Assembly (NCBI GenBank): GCA_030144725.1
Contig: JASKMD010000007.1
Span: 6,384,013 to 6,448,012 of the forward strand
Origin: Haematococcus lacustris
Taxonomy: Eukaryota > Chlorophyta > Chlorophyceae > Chlamydomonadales > Haematococcaceae
DNA: 64,000 bases
Direction of reading: 5' to 3'
Shown: piece after piece, positions 32,561 through 43,595 of the stretch
How positions within the stretch are numbered: position 1 is the first letter of the stretch
Layout: every line of letters begins with the position of its first letter
Made by a program: the position numbers and the translations under genes
The notes under the pieces: model-generated
Database searches by the model: none
Seen by the model: the letters and a program-made list of their open reading frames with translations, nothing else
What the model was told of the DNA's origin: nothing

Positions 32561-34317
32561 CCCTCAGGCCGACTAGCCTAACAGATCTACTGGATTCGTT
32601 GGCCGTTTGCCCAGCTGCTTATCAGGCGGGGTCTTGAAGCCAAGGCTCACAGCTTCAAGGAGGGCCGCCTGCTCTTCCCATAGCGTTGTAGGTTCAGGAT
32701 TCGGAGTCCCTGTCCAGCCACCTGCCAAACTGGCATGGACGGTAGATATGGAGGCCAGCCTTTCCAGCCTTGCCACCCTTGTCAGCTTTTCCAGCCTTGC
32801 CAGCCCTGCCAGCTTTTCCAGCCTTGCCAGCCCTGCCAGCTTTTCCAGCCTTGCCAGCCTTGCCAGCTTTTCCAGCCTTGCCAGCCTTGCCAGCTTTTCC
32901 AGCCTTGCCAGCCTTGTCAGTTCTTCCAGCCTTGCCAGCCTTGCCAACCTTGTCAGCCTTGCCCTTGGGGGGCGCTGGCTGTGGGGGCAGTGGGGCTGCG
33001 CTTAGCTGGCTGTGGTGGCAGTGCGGACTCAGTAGTAGGGCTCCATGGACAGGGCCGCAGCCTCTTGCTGGAACTGCAAGGCACACACAAGGCACGCAGG
33101 GCATGCTGGTCACAGCTGGTCACATCACTGAGGCACACCACAAGCTAGGCTCCCAGTGATACACCACCCGCAAGACCCTGTCCACCCACAACCCTTCACC
33201 CAGCCCACCCTCATGCCATGCCCATACCTTCTTAAAGATGTGCTCCAGTGCTCCAGTGATCTTGGGCGCCATACAGCCCCAGCCGCTGCTGGGCCCACAT
33301 AGGCTTCAAGAACTCGCTCCACCCAGCGTCCCAGGTGGCCTCGGTGGCCGCCATATGGTATAGCAGCCCTCCAGTAAGGCGCCAGCTGCGGTGGCAGCAG
33401 CCAGCTGGGGCTTCATCGCCGCTGACCCTTGCATTGTGTCGCAGCAGGCCTTGTTCAGCGGGCTGTCATGCTCCAGCTGCTGTTTTGTCAGCACCCAATC
33501 CCACTTCATGTGCTGGGCTGGCTTGCCTGGCTTGATGCGTGGGTGATGCTTCTACTGGCCTGTGCCAGGGTCCCTAGACTGCCTGCCTGCCATCTGGGTC
33601 CACAGCAAACTGTGTAATGTGATCAAAGGCTGAGGTGGCTATCAACCCAGGCTTCAGGGCCAAGCCCTGCAAAGGTGTGTGCACCCAGGGCACCTTGGCT
33701 GTGCTGTCAGCCCCTACCCTGTTGTGCTGCAGTCAAGCCGCACAGATGCTGACGCCACCCTGCAGAAACGCAAAGAGTGTGTGGTGCTTGTGGTAGTACC
33801 CCATGTTGCTATACTTCCTTCCTGGGCGGCTGTACCTTGCGAGTATCATAGATAGATAGAATCGCCGGTGCTCCTGGCGGATCCAACCAGCCCCTTATCA
33901 TCGATGACCGGGAACCTGGCCCCAGTCCCACAACGGGTGCCAAGGTGCAGGGGCTGGGGCCGGCGGTTGGTCGGGGGAAGGGTCACCAAGGTGGGGGGCC
34001 AGCAGGGCGGGCAACAGGCTTTTCATGCTACTGCCCGGGCAGCGGTTGGCATGCACTGACTTGCTGAGCCCCATGCCTTGGAAATACCGCTAAGTCTGGC
34101 CACTGGGTCTTTGTACTGACATCAAAAATCAGTCACCACCTTGGCGGCATGGGCTCCATGCGCACTGTGGTCCCCCAGCAAGCCCCCCTGGCGCACCCCA
34201 TCCCTCAAGCGGTCCAGCTGCTGCAACCTCCCCATGGCTGCTGCGTTCTCTGGCTGGGCAAAGGAACTCTTGGCTAGTTGGCGGAGTATCTGCCTGAAGT
34301 GGAGTGGGCTGGATCCG
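32561..34317 (-). pseudogene. TnpB/Fanzor-like relic C, distal part
   Basis: On the minus strand, GRWLDRD near 32705-32725 and the following bases align with the RuvC-III region of the copy at 47970-48460 (GRWVDRDCNAALN) but have frameshifts after the second Asp. The Lys/Gly linker found in the other copies is expanded here into a (TTGCCAGCC)-type array (32757-32975). Further upstream on the minus strand, a frame with HFRQILRQLAKSSFAQPE and DRLRDGVRQGGLLGDH (34290-34130) looks like the protein's middle or N-terminal part. A 2.7-kb element interrupts the copy at 34318. No intact ORF remains. Confidence 0.45.
32757..32975. repeat. TTGCCAGCC-type minisatellite
   Basis: Nine-base units, often paired as 18-mers with TTTTCCAGC, lie at the position of the Lys/Gly linker of the TnpB/Fanzor-like family. 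The repeat translates as Lys-Ala-Gly on the minus strand. Confidence 0.85.
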
Positions 34318-37023
34318 TCGGACATTTTCCCCCCCATCGATCCCGCCTCGATTGCGGACCGATAGGGGGGTTCGACGCCGACTGAATTCGGCCCATTGCG
34401 TCGATGGGGTTAGCTGATCGATTCGATGGGGGTATCGATTTTTGTGATTTCGAGGTCTGTTCGAGGCCTGTTCGAGTCGGTTGCATCCGTCGAATCGATG
34501 GGCGATCGATGCAGGAAACTCATCGATGTTACACTGGCTTATTGCCAAAGCACAAGATGTTATGCCGAAGTACAAGGCCTAGTGCCAAAGCACAAAGCCT
34601 ACATCCAAAGCCACATCCAAAGCCTGCTGGTCATGCCATACAGTGCGGCACTAGTACCCTTGTGAGGTGCGCCCTGTGGGCTGTGGGCTCAGCTATAATC
34701 CCTAGCGCCCCGCAACACAACACCGACAATAACACCACCACCAGGGCCAACACAACACCACCACCAACAACAGCAACATGATCAACGCAACAACACCACC
34801 ACCACCAACAACAAGTCATGTCGCACAGCAAGCACGGACTGGCAACCACCCAAGTGCTTGGCTTGGCTTGGCTGTCCCACTGGCTTGGCTGTCCCCTTGA
34901 GAGAGGGATGGGATGGGTCATTGTTGTGTGTGGGCATGGCATGGCTAGTGAGGGTTGTGTTGGCTGCTACTACTAGCGCTGGCTCCAGGCTGCCCGCTCC
35001 AGGCTGCCCGTTGGGGTTGGGGGGAATTAAACGGGGTTGCGGACTGGTGGTGGTGGTAAGACAGCAGAGGGACGGAGAAAGAGGCCAAGGGGCAGGAGGC
35101 CAGCTGGGCTGGGTGTCGGCTACTTACCGGCAGGTGGTTAGCCACTTCTTCAAGGGGTAGCCACTTCTTAGATTGGGCAGGGAGAAGAGGGACAAGAGGG
35201 GGCTTCCTCCTGGCTGCTGGGTAGGGTAGGGAGGGGACTTCGATGTCGGGGGAAAGTGAGGGGGAGGGGGGAAGTGGGGGCGCAGGAGACTAGGAGGTGT
35301 TGGTAATGTTACAGGGTAGGATTAGGGGGAAAGGGCCAAGGGGTTGGAGTGTGACTGCGAGACCTGCAGCAAGCAAGGGGCATGCTTGTGATCAACAAAC
35401 AAGGACATGCATGACTAGAGGTGGGCAGGCTGGTCAAGCACCCCAACAACATTTGCACTCACCTTGGCTCTTGGCTGCCGGCATCCTCCTGCCCCAGTAT
35501 GGCTGCCGCTTTTTCGCCTCCAAGCTACGACTCCTGGCTGCGTCTCTAGGCTGCGTTCCTTGGCTGCTTGTTGGCTCCTGGCTGCTGCTCCTGGCTGCAC
35601 TTGGCTGCTGCTCTTGGCTGCAAGGTAGGGTAGAGAGATCAGCTGACTGCTAACTGTTTGCGCCCTTCCACAAATGCCACACACCTGCCGGGGAGGGGAG
35701 GGGAGGGGAGGGGAGGGGAGGGGAGGGGAGGGGAGGGGAGGGGAGGGGAGGGGAGGGGAGGGGAGGGGAGGGGAGGGGAGGGGAGGGGAGGGGAGGGGAG
35801 GGGAGGGGAGGGGTAGAGGGAAAGGGGGAGGGGTGTGACCATCAGAACCTGCAGAAAAACAAGGGCATGACAGCGGTCAGACTAGGTAAAAAAAGCCACA
35901 AAGTTGCAAAGGCTAGCCACTCACCACTCACTCACTTCCTAGGTTGAGTGTGTGAGGGGGGAATGGGGTTGGGTGTGGGACGAGGGGGGTGCTGCTCATC
36001 GCTGCCGCTCATTGCTGCCGCTCATCGATGCCGCTCAACGATGCCGCTCAAAGATGCCGCTTCCAACTGCTCCTGGCTGCCAAGCTGCTTCCCTTGGCTG
36101 CACTTTATGGCTTCCAGCTTACGACTGGTCCTGCGCTCCAGGCTCCTTCAATTCACCTCCAACCCAGTTCACCTGCAAGCAACCCATGCCACACATTCTT
36201 TATAAATTGACAAGTAGCTATTTCTTGATAATCATCCACCTTTCCCGTGCTACTTGGCATAAGTTGTGGAAGCAGGCCGAGGCAGACGCTCTGCCTGAGA
36301 ATTCTTCTTACTTCTCTTCTATCTTCTATTTCTTCTTCACCTACAAGGCACTCCACATGTGCCACAAAATCGATGAGCGCCACCTCGCACCTTTCCCTGG
36401 CTTCCCTGGCTTCCCATTATTTTTCCTCGCTGCCTCTTGCTCCTTTCGCTCGACCTGGTGGCATGCCTTCTATCGCTGGTGGCGTGTTTGGTCCGGGCTG
36501 CTGCTGGCTGCTCCTGGCTGCTAGCTCATCCTGGCTGCTAGCTCATCCTGGCTACTGTGTGCTGTCCTTCGCGATTCCTTCGCTTCCTTCGCGCTTCCAT
36601 TGCGAAACCTGCATGCAACCTGAAGGTACATAAATCCGTGTTACATAGATGGCCTGCTGGGTTCGCACCACCTCTAGTGTGTTCAATACGTTGCCTCAAT
36701 AAGGCACTGTGGTTATGATGGTTGGGATATGGTGTGGTTATGATGGTTGAGATGCCTGTTGCCGGTCTCGCCCGTCTCAGCCCATTGGTCGGCAGCTTTC
36801 AACCAGCTTCGACCGCAATCGACCCTATTTCGATGACCCCATCGATTTTGCGACAATCGACAGGTTTCGATGACCCGGGGGGAGTCTCTGGCGGCCACCC
36901 ATCGGTCGCTCGACATATTTCGATCAGCTTCGACCGCCTTCGATCGCAATCGATCCCCTTTCGATGACCCCATCGAATTTGCAAAAATCGACAGGTTTCG
37001 ATGACCCGGGGGAAAATGTCCGA
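34318..37023. mobile_element. 2.7-kb TIR element nested in relic C
   Basis: The ends read TCGGACATTTTCCCCC and, inverted, the same with CCCCCGGG. Both subterminal regions are packed with TCGAT-containing motifs. At the right end a unit of roughly 90 bp is tandemly duplicated (about 36810-36880 and 36905-37010). CG flanks both sides, and removing the element with one CG restores a continuous minus-strand frame across 37024/34317. No transposase is visible, so it is non-autonomous. A 2-bp CG duplication does not fit a common superfamily. Confidence 0.6.
35694..35812. repeat. (GGGGA)n pentanucleotide array
   Basis: About 24 perfect units inside the nested TIR element. The G-rich strand could form G-quadruplexes. 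Confidence 0.95.
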
Positions 37024-37561
37024 CGTCACCAACGTGCGGTAGTGGGGCCCTCCCAGCTTCCCTGCCTGGTCCTTGAGGTTAGGTTGGGGTCCGGCTTGGG
37101 ATCCAGGGCGTCCAGGTACCCTTCAGGACCGGCTGGTGCGGGTGGGCTGGCTGTGCTGCTGCCTCCTCCTGGGAGTCCGGTGCCGAGTGGGCAGCATGGG
37201 GTGTGAAGGGGTCAATGCCCCTATCATAAGCATATGCCGTTTCACACGTGAAGCACAGTTCAAGCTTGGTCAGATACGGTTGCGGGTGGCCTAGGCCTGT
37301 TCCCCACAACATGGGGGTGTTGGCTGGCTGCAACCCAGGGGGAGGGCGCAAGGGTTGGGACAAGCTTCGGAAAGTCACGCGGGGTTCGACATCGTTAACA
37401 TGCTTATCCTGACAACGCTCGACAACGTTCTGACACTGCTGCAATCCTACAAAACTTCGTGGACATCCGGAATCAGCAACCATATCGACGCGGAGTGGCC
37501 GTGGGGGTTAGGGATATACATCAGGTCGCCATCCCACTCACACTCGATGCCAGGCGGTACT
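37024..37561 (-). pseudogene. Probable continuation of relic C and copia insertion flank
   Basis: The minus strand has a 134-codon frame (37483-37079) with a CPRSFVGLQQCQNVVERC segment and YLTKLELCFTCETAYAYD. It has coding-like composition and Cys pairs but no family I recognise. Its position just upstream (minus strand) of the 34317 junction makes it the likely N-terminal part of the same transposon gene. Assignment is inference. Confidence 0.35.
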
Positions 37562-37566
37562 GTAGC

Positions 37567-37850
37567 TGTTAGTTGCATACCCTCCCGGTGCAGTTGAGAT
37601 CAAAGCACCGGGATTGTAGGGTGTGCCTGCCAGCGGCCCGGCCGCGATGAGTGCGAGTGTGACTGCCGTATTTAGGGCAGACACCCGGCAGTCGTCGGCA
37701 CCCTGAACTGGTGTCCGCGTCTGCCCGTGCTCTTCCAACAGGTAGGCGCAAGGTTGCGCAAGGTTGACGCAAGGTTGCGCGTTAGCAGTTGTGGCAGATC
37801 AATGTAACTACCCTGAACTGGTGTCCGCGTCTGCCCGTGCTCTTCCAACA
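37567..37850 (+). repeat. 5' LTR of the copia element
   Basis: Begins TGTTAG and ends CCAACA (TG...CA). It contains an internal direct repeat of about 40 bp starting CCCTGAACTGGTGTCCGCG, once near the middle and once at the 3' end. Confidence 0.95.
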
Positions 37851-37863
37851 GGTTATGGGCCCA
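37851..37863 (+). promoter_or_regulatory. Primer-binding site, initiator tRNA-Met anticodon arm type
   Basis: GGTTATGGGCCCA is complementary to the anticodon arm of initiator tRNA-Met (TGGGCCCATAACC) rather than to a tRNA 3' end. The same half-tRNA priming is known for Drosophila copia. Confidence 0.85.
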
Positions 37864-37937
37864 CGCGCTGACGCGCGATAGGACTCCAGTAAGTTGCTGG
37901 CTAGGGTTCGTGTGGTTGACAGCCCAGTCGATCAGCG

Positions 37938-40900
37938 ATGGCAACTTCTCCTGCTTCAGCCTCTGGCAATCAGGCAACCATTCTCGATGATGACAACTGG
38001 CCAATTTGGAGCATCCGCACCGAAGGCCTGCTAATCGAAGCAGGCCTCTGGTCCGTCGTCACCGACGGCGTCACCCCCTTACCCACCGCGCCAGCACCTA
38101 ACGCCACTCAGGAGGAGCGGGCAGCGTACGCTGTCGAGCTAGCCCGATCTCTTGCAGACAGCGCGCTGGACCGCAAAGCCAAAGCCTTTATCCAGCGGCA
38201 CGTCTCCAACCTCCATATCTTTACTGTCAAGTCTGCAGACTCAGCGCAAGACGCCTGGGAAACCCTCGAATCTCAGTTCACCGAATCGTCAGTCGCGCGA
38301 CAGTCGCAGCTTCAGCAGCAACTCAGCCTCCTGCGCATGGAGCCCGGCGAGTCAGTAGCGCGCTTCTATGCGCGCTTGCAGCAGCTGCTTACAGAGCTGG
38401 AAGCTTGCAACTGTGAGACATCTGAGTCCACAGTGGTACTCGCCATCCTGGCAGCCCTACCGCCTGAGTACGAAAGCACAGTCGAAAGGCTGCGCTACGA
38501 TCAGACCAGCGCCGACCTAAAAGTCGAGCGCATCAAGCGTGTGCTGCTGACTAAGGAGGCTGACCTACTCAGCAAGCAGATGCAGCAGCAACTCAGCACC
38601 TCCTCATCCTCACTCTGGTCCTACTCCTCCCCTTCTGACAGCAGGGGGGGTGGCAGCTCAGGCGGACAGGGGGGCAGGGGCAGGTTCAGGCTACCCCAGC
38701 AGTCTCGTGAGCAGCTACAACAGCAGCAGCAGCAGGCCAGAGCACAGTCACCTGACAGGTCTTCCAGGGAGGTCAGCTCACATGCTCATCTGACCTGCAA
38801 CTACTGTGCTAAGCCTGGCCACATCATGTCTGAATGTTTCACCTTTGACAGAGATCAGCGCAATCGCATGAGGACCCTTTTCAGCAACTCTGCCAGAACC
38901 AGCAGCCCAGGCAGGCGTCCCAGTCCAGGCAGGAGCTCTAGCCCAGCAGCCAGGGCATCCAGCCCCAGCAGAGGCAGGGCCCAGACCCCTGGCAGAACAG
39001 CAGCTCAGAGCCCATCCAGGGGAGCCAGCCTGTTCACCTGCTCCACTGCTGCTGCTGATGATGATGATGATGATGATAACCTTGATGATGTTCTCATGCA
39101 GATGGTGCAGCCCAGACTCAACTTCAACAGTGACCTTTACAGCCCCTTCTGCATTGATTCAGGTGCCTCACAGCACATTCTGAAGGACCTGCAGTTCTTC
39201 TACAACTACACCCCCTTTGCGCCAGATAAGCACAGGCCTGTAAGGCTGGCAGCTGAGGGCCACAGGGTCTGGGCAGTTGGGTCAGGCAGCGTGTTTCTGA
39301 GCACCAAGCGTGGCTCCTGGTATCTCAGCCATGCTTTGTATGTCCCTGACAGCAAGCAAAACTTTATCTCAGTGACAGCTGCAACAGACGAAGGCAGCAG
39401 CTTTCTTTTCCGTGGGGATGTGTGCCAGATCAGCTGCAATCAGTTTGGCAGCATGCTCAGGGTGAATGCGCACAAGGTCAGAAACTCCTACATCCTGGCA
39501 GCTGTTCCCATGCCAGATGGCCCTGACACAGACTCAGAGCAGGAGGGTGCCAAGCTGTATGGCATCCAGCAGTCAGCTCTACAGCCTGACCCCAGGATAA
39601 AGCTGGAGCTCCTGACCAACGTGCCTGCGCCCTCTGTCAACAGCACCACCTCCAACTCTCCCCAGGTGTGGCACCAGCGCCTGTGTCATACTTCCTATGA
39701 TGCTCTGGCACGCATGCAGTCAGCAGGCATGGTGTCAGGTGTACCTGTCACAGCCGCCCAGTTCCGAGCAGCTGCCTCAGATCCAGCTGTGTGTGTGGGC
39801 TGTGTTAAGGGCAAACAGCACAAGAATGTTGCATTTGCTGGACCACCCCCCAATGCAGCACCAGTGACAGCTCCCCTAGGGCTGATCCACATGGATGTCT
39901 GTGGCCCCATGCATGCCAGAGCCAGAGACGGCAGCCTGTATGTGGCTACTTTCCTTGATGAACACACCAAGCTGTCTGTGTGTGTGCCCATCAGCAGCAA
40001 AGCTCAGGTGCCAGACACAGTCAAAACAGTCATTGAAGAACTTGAGACCCAGTCAGGCTACCGCTGCAAGGCCATCCGAACAGACAATGGCACAGAATAC
40101 GTCAACAGCCGCATGAGAGAGTACTGTGCCAGCAAAGGCATAGTGCACCAGCACTCAGCCCCCTACAGCCCCCAGCAGAACGGTGCAGCTGAACGCCTGA
40201 ACAGAACCATCTTTGAGAAAGCTCGCAGCATCATCCACTCAGCCGATATCTCACTCAGCTTCTGGGCACATGCAGTCAAGTTTGCCAATCATGTCAGATG
40301 CCTGCTTCCTGTGTCAGGCCAGCCGCTCACACCTTGGGAGGCCTTCTACGGTGTCAAACCTGATCTGTCAGGTCTCAGAGTGTTTGGCTGCAGAGTCTGG
40401 CTTCATATTCCTGATCACCAGCGCAGCAAGCTGCAGGCCAAGTCAGTTGAGGGCCTGTTCATAGGATATGAGCCTGGCTCTAAGGCGTACAAGGTACTGG
40501 TCAACGGCAGAGAGACATGCAGCAAGGACATAGTGTTTGACGAGCTGTCAGTTCTGCAGCCTACTCGCCAGCAGGACCAGCCAGCCCAGCCTGTGTTTCT
40601 CTTACCCCTCCCACCCAGCCCTGCAACCCCCTCTGAGCCACTGTCCCCAGCAGCACCTGCTGAGGGGGGCAACAGTCTGCAGCAGACCAGCAGCAGTAGC
40701 TCCGAGGACAGTGGGAGCAGCAGCAGTAGCTCCGAGGACAGTGGGAGCAGCAGCAGCAGCAGCAGCAGTGGGACCAGCAGCAGCAGCAGGCCAGGCAGCA
40801 GCGCACAGCGACCACAGTCCAGACCTCAGGAAGGCATAGGGGCACATCAGGACAGCAGCAGCTCAGACTCACTACCCAGACCAGGAATAGGCAGATTCAG

Positions 40901-42992
40901 CCTTCGCTCTATGCCTCTAGCCAGGGAGACAGTGGGAGCACAACCAGCTGCAGCACCAGTAGCAGCAAGACCAGCAGCACCAGCTGCAACATCAGCAGCA
41001 GCCAGACCAGCAGCACCAGCTGCAGCACCGCCAGCAGCAAGACCAACAGCACCAGCTGCAGCGCCAGCAGCAAGACCAGCAGCACCAGCTGCAGCACCGC
41101 CAGCAGCACCAGCAGCAGTCAGACCAACAGCATCAGCTGCAGCACCAACAGCAGCAAGACCGGCAGCACCAGTAACAACAGTTGCTAGACCAGCAGCAGC
41201 AGCCAGACCAGGCTTGGCACAGCCTGCGCTCCGTGTCCCTCTGATCCCAACGTCAGCAGCAGCAAGACAGGCAGCACCGGCAGTGCACCCCTCTATGCCC
41301 ATGCCTCCTGCACATGACCCACGGCCTGCCTCACCTGAAGCACCTGCTGCACCCGTGCCACGGCGCAACCCATCCAGAGAGAGGCACCTACCTGAGAGGT
41401 TCAGGGACTCTGACCTGTTTGCCATGAATGTGTCAGACTCTCCTGTCAATGACACACCCACTGTGGCAGAGGCCCTAGCCGGTCCCATGGCAGACTTGTG
41501 GATTGAAGCTATGAATGCTGAGCTGGCCTCCCTGCATGCCAACCAAACATGGTGTCTTGAAGAGCGTCCTGCCAATGCACGTGTGCTGCCCACCAAATGG
41601 GTACTCAAAGTGAAGCGTGATGCTGCAGGGAACATTGAGAAGCTGAAGGCCAGGCTAGTGGCAAAGGGGTTCTATCAACAATCAGGTGTGGATGTAGGAG
41701 ATGTCTATGCACCTGTCAGCAAGCACACCACACTGCGCACCCTCCTGGCCAAGGCAGCAGCTGAAAACATGGAGATTCATCAGTTAGACTTTGAGACAGC
41801 CTTCCTGAACGGCAAGCTAGAGCCAGGGGAGGTTATCTATGTGCAGCAGCCAGAGGGCTTTGAGGAGGGCAGCACTAACACTGTGTGCCGCCTGCAGAAG
41901 GCCCTGTATGGACTGAGGCAGGCCCCTAGGGCGTGGCATGCTAGGCTGTGTGAGGAGCTGCTGAGCATGGGTTTCAAGGCCTCTGAGGCAGACCCTGCCC
42001 TGTTTACCCTGCAGCTGAGCACTGGCATGGTGTACCTGCTAGTGTATGTGGACGACTGCCTTCTGTGCACCCAGCAGGGGGACACCGCAGGCTTGGCCCA
42101 CGTGAAGAAGCAGCTGTCCGCAGCATTCAAACTGAAGGACTTGGGTGAGGCACGGTGGTTCCTAGGGATGCAGCTAACCAGAGACAGGGCTGAGGGCACC
42201 ATCAAGCTTGACCAGCACAAGTTCATCCAGGAGCTGGTTACAGCCAACAGCAAGTCAGCAGCTCACAGCAAGCCTCTGCCCATGGCTCCTGCTGTTAAGC
42301 TAGTCAGGGAAGGGGATGCATTGGACACAACTCTGCATCATTACAGTGCCCTAGTGGGCAGTCTGCTTTACCTGACCTGCTGCACACGGCCAGACATTGC
42401 ATTTGCTGTGGGCGCCTTGGCCAGGCACATGTCCGCACCCACTAAGCAGCACTGGGCAGCTGCCTGCAGTGTGCTATGTTACTTGAAGGGCACAGCAGAT
42501 CAAGGACTCCTGTTTGGTGGTGTGTCAGGGCTGCAGGGCTTCTCTGATGCAGACTATGCAGGGGACAAGGACACAGCCAGAAGCACCACGGGGTATATTT
42601 TCACTCTGAATGGGGGTGCCATTAGCTGGTCCAGCCGCCTGCAGCCGACTGTGGCTATGTCAACAGCAGAAGCAGAGTATATGGCAGCCTCCAGCGCAGC
42701 CAAGGAGGCTCTGTGGCTGCGCAAGCTCATGAGGGATCTGCAGCTGGATGCCAGCTGTGTGCACTTGGGCTGTGACAATCAGGCAGCCATTCAGCTCTTG
42801 CACAACCCCATGGCCACCTCCAGGGCTAAGCACATAGATGTGCACCACCACTTTGTCAGAGAGCGCATCAGCAGGGGTGAGGTAGCTTTCCACTACTGCC
42901 ACACCTCCAGCATGCTGGCAGATATTCTCACCAAGCCCTTGGCAGCAGTCCAGTTTAACATGGGCAAGCAAGGATGTGGAGTGTTCAGCTGA
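37938..42992 (+). CDS. Ty1/copia Gag-Pol polyprotein, intact
   Basis: A single 1,684-aa frame with no stop or frameshift. Domains in order: a Gag region (about 1-250); a CCHC zinc knuckle (CNYCAKPGHIMSEC, near 288); aspartic protease (FCIDSGASQHIL, near 405); GAG-pre-integrase (VWHQRLCHTSYDAL, near 577); integrase with MDVCGP, IRTDNGTEYVN and PQQNGAAERLNR; a long Ser- then Ala/Pro-rich spacer; reverse transcriptase (LDFETAFLNGKL and YVDDCLL); and RNase H (DADYAGD, STAEAEYMA, DNQAAI). Gag and Pol are in one frame, so Gag excess would need another mechanism. The ATG at 37938 is the first in frame after the primer-binding site. Confidence 0.95.
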   Translation: MATSPASASGNQATILDDDNWPIWSIRTEGLLIEAGLWSVVTDGVTPLPTAPAPNATQEERAAYAVELARSLADSALDRKAKAFIQRHVSNLHIFTVKSADSAQDAWETLESQFTESSVARQSQLQQQLSLLRMEPGESVARFYARLQQLLTELEACNCETSESTVVLAILAALPPEYESTVERLRYDQTSADLKVERIKRVLLTKEADLLSKQMQQQLSTSSSSLWSYSSPSDSRGGGSSGGQGGRGRFRLPQQSREQLQQQQQQARAQSPDRSSREVSSHAHLTCNYCAKPGHIMSECFTFDRDQRNRMRTLFSNSARTSSPGRRPSPGRSSSPAARASSPSRGRAQTPGRTAAQSPSRGASLFTCSTAAADDDDDDDNLDDVLMQMVQPRLNFNSDLYSPFCIDSGASQHILKDLQFFYNYTPFAPDKHRPVRLAAEGHRVWAVGSGSVFLSTKRGSWYLSHALYVPDSKQNFISVTAATDEGSSFLFRGDVCQISCNQFGSMLRVNAHKVRNSYILAAVPMPDGPDTDSEQEGAKLYGIQQSALQPDPRIKLELLTNVPAPSVNSTTSNSPQVWHQRLCHTSYDALARMQSAGMVSGVPVTAAQFRAAASDPAVCVGCVKGKQHKNVAFAGPPPNAAPVTAPLGLIHMDVCGPMHARARDGSLYVATFLDEHTKLSVCVPISSKAQVPDTVKTVIEELETQSGYRCKAIRTDNGTEYVNSRMREYCASKGIVHQHSAPYSPQQNGAAERLNRTIFEKARSIIHSADISLSFWAHAVKFANHVRCLLPVSGQPLTPWEAFYGVKPDLSGLRVFGCRVWLHIPDHQRSKLQAKSVEGLFIGYEPGSKAYKVLVNGRETCSKDIVFDELSVLQPTRQQDQPAQPVFLLPLPPSPATPSEPLSPAAPAEGGNSLQQTSSSSSEDSGSSSSSSEDSGSSSSSSSSGTSSSSRPGSSAQRPQSRPQEGIGAHQDSSSSDSLPRPGIGRFSLRSMPLARETVGAQPAAAPVAARPAAPAATSAAARPAAPAAAPPAARPTAPAAAPAARPAAPAAAPPAAPAAVRPTASAAAPTAARPAAPVTTVARPAAAARPGLAQPALRVPLIPTSAAARQAAPAVHPSMPMPPAHDPRPASPEAPAAPVPRRNPSRERHLPERFRDSDLFAMNVSDSPVNDTPTVAEALAGPMADLWIEAMNAELASLHANQTWCLEERPANARVLPTKWVLKVKRDAAGNIEKLKARLVAKGFYQQSGVDVGDVYAPVSKHTTLRTLLAKAAAENMEIHQLDFETAFLNGKLEPGEVIYVQQPEGFEEGSTNTVCRLQKALYGLRQAPRAWHARLCEELLSMGFKASEADPALFTLQLSTGMVYLLVYVDDCLLCTQQGDTAGLAHVKKQLSAAFKLKDLGEARWFLGMQLTRDRAEGTIKLDQHKFIQELVTANSKSAAHSKPLPMAPAVKLVREGDALDTTLHHYSALVGSLLYLTCCTRPDIAFAVGALARHMSAPTKQHWAAACSVLCYLKGTADQGLLFGGVSGLQGFSDADYAGDKDTARSTTGYIFTLNGGAISWSSRLQPTVAMSTAEAEYMAASSAAKEALWLRKLMRDLQLDASCVHLGCDNQAAIQLLHNPMATSRAKHIDVHHHFVRERISRGEVAFHYCHTSSMLADILTKPLAAVQFNMGKQGCGVFS

Positions 42993-43260
42993 ACAGGCAC
43001 AGGTCTTATCTGATCTGAAACAGCCTGTGGTATCCAGCCTGGAATGCTAATCAGGACTGGAGCATGGAAGGATTCTAGGCACAGGCCTGTCTGCCTGTTA
43101 ACAGCCTGTTGATCTTAGCATGGTGTGCTATTGCCATGATCTGAGAAGTTGCCCGCAGTTGTTTGCTTGGCTCAGGCTTGCATGCCTGCTAACCGCCAGT
43201 AGCTTGCTTAAACAGTTGTTGGAAGCACAAAAGTTGTTGCTCTCACCTAGCCAGACCTCT

Positions 43261-43269
43261 GAGTGGGAG
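43261..43269 (+). promoter_or_regulatory. Polypurine tract
   Basis: GAGTGGGAG lies directly before the 3' LTR, nearly all purine, as expected for plus-strand priming. Confidence 0.7.
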
Positions 43270-43553
43270 TGTTAGTTGCATACCCTCCCGGTGCAGTTGA
43301 GATCAAAGCACCGGGATTGTAGGGTGTGCCTGCCAGCGGCCCGGCCGCGATGAGTGCGAGTGTGACTGCCGTATTTAGGGCAGACACCCGGCAGTCGTCG
43401 GCACCCTGAACTGGTGTCCGCGTCTGCCCGTGCTCTTCCAACAGGTAGGCGCAAGGTTGCGCAAGGTTGACGCAAGGTTGCGCGTTAGCAGTTGTGGCAG
43501 ATCAATGTAACTACCCTGAACTGGTGTCCGCGTCTGCCCGTGCTCTTCCAACA
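43270..43553 (+). repeat. 3' LTR of the copia element
   Basis: Same length and, by eye, same sequence as the 5' LTR. Followed by the GTAGC target duplication. Confidence 0.95.
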
Positions 43554-43595
43554 GTAGCACATCGGCATGTCGGCCATCTTGTCTTGTCCAGCCCG

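Larger units (their letters stand above)
37567..43553 (+). mobile_element. Complete Ty1/copia LTR retrotransposon
   Basis: Two 284-bp LTRs flank an intact polyprotein gene. The 5-bp target duplication GTAGC is present at 37562-37566 and 43554-43558. The primer-binding site follows the 5' LTR directly and a purine run precedes the 3' LTR. The two LTRs read the same at every base I compared. Everything needed for autonomous activity appears present. Its right end lies 42 bp beyond the stop codon of the minus-strand alpha/beta hydrolase. Confidence 0.95.
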
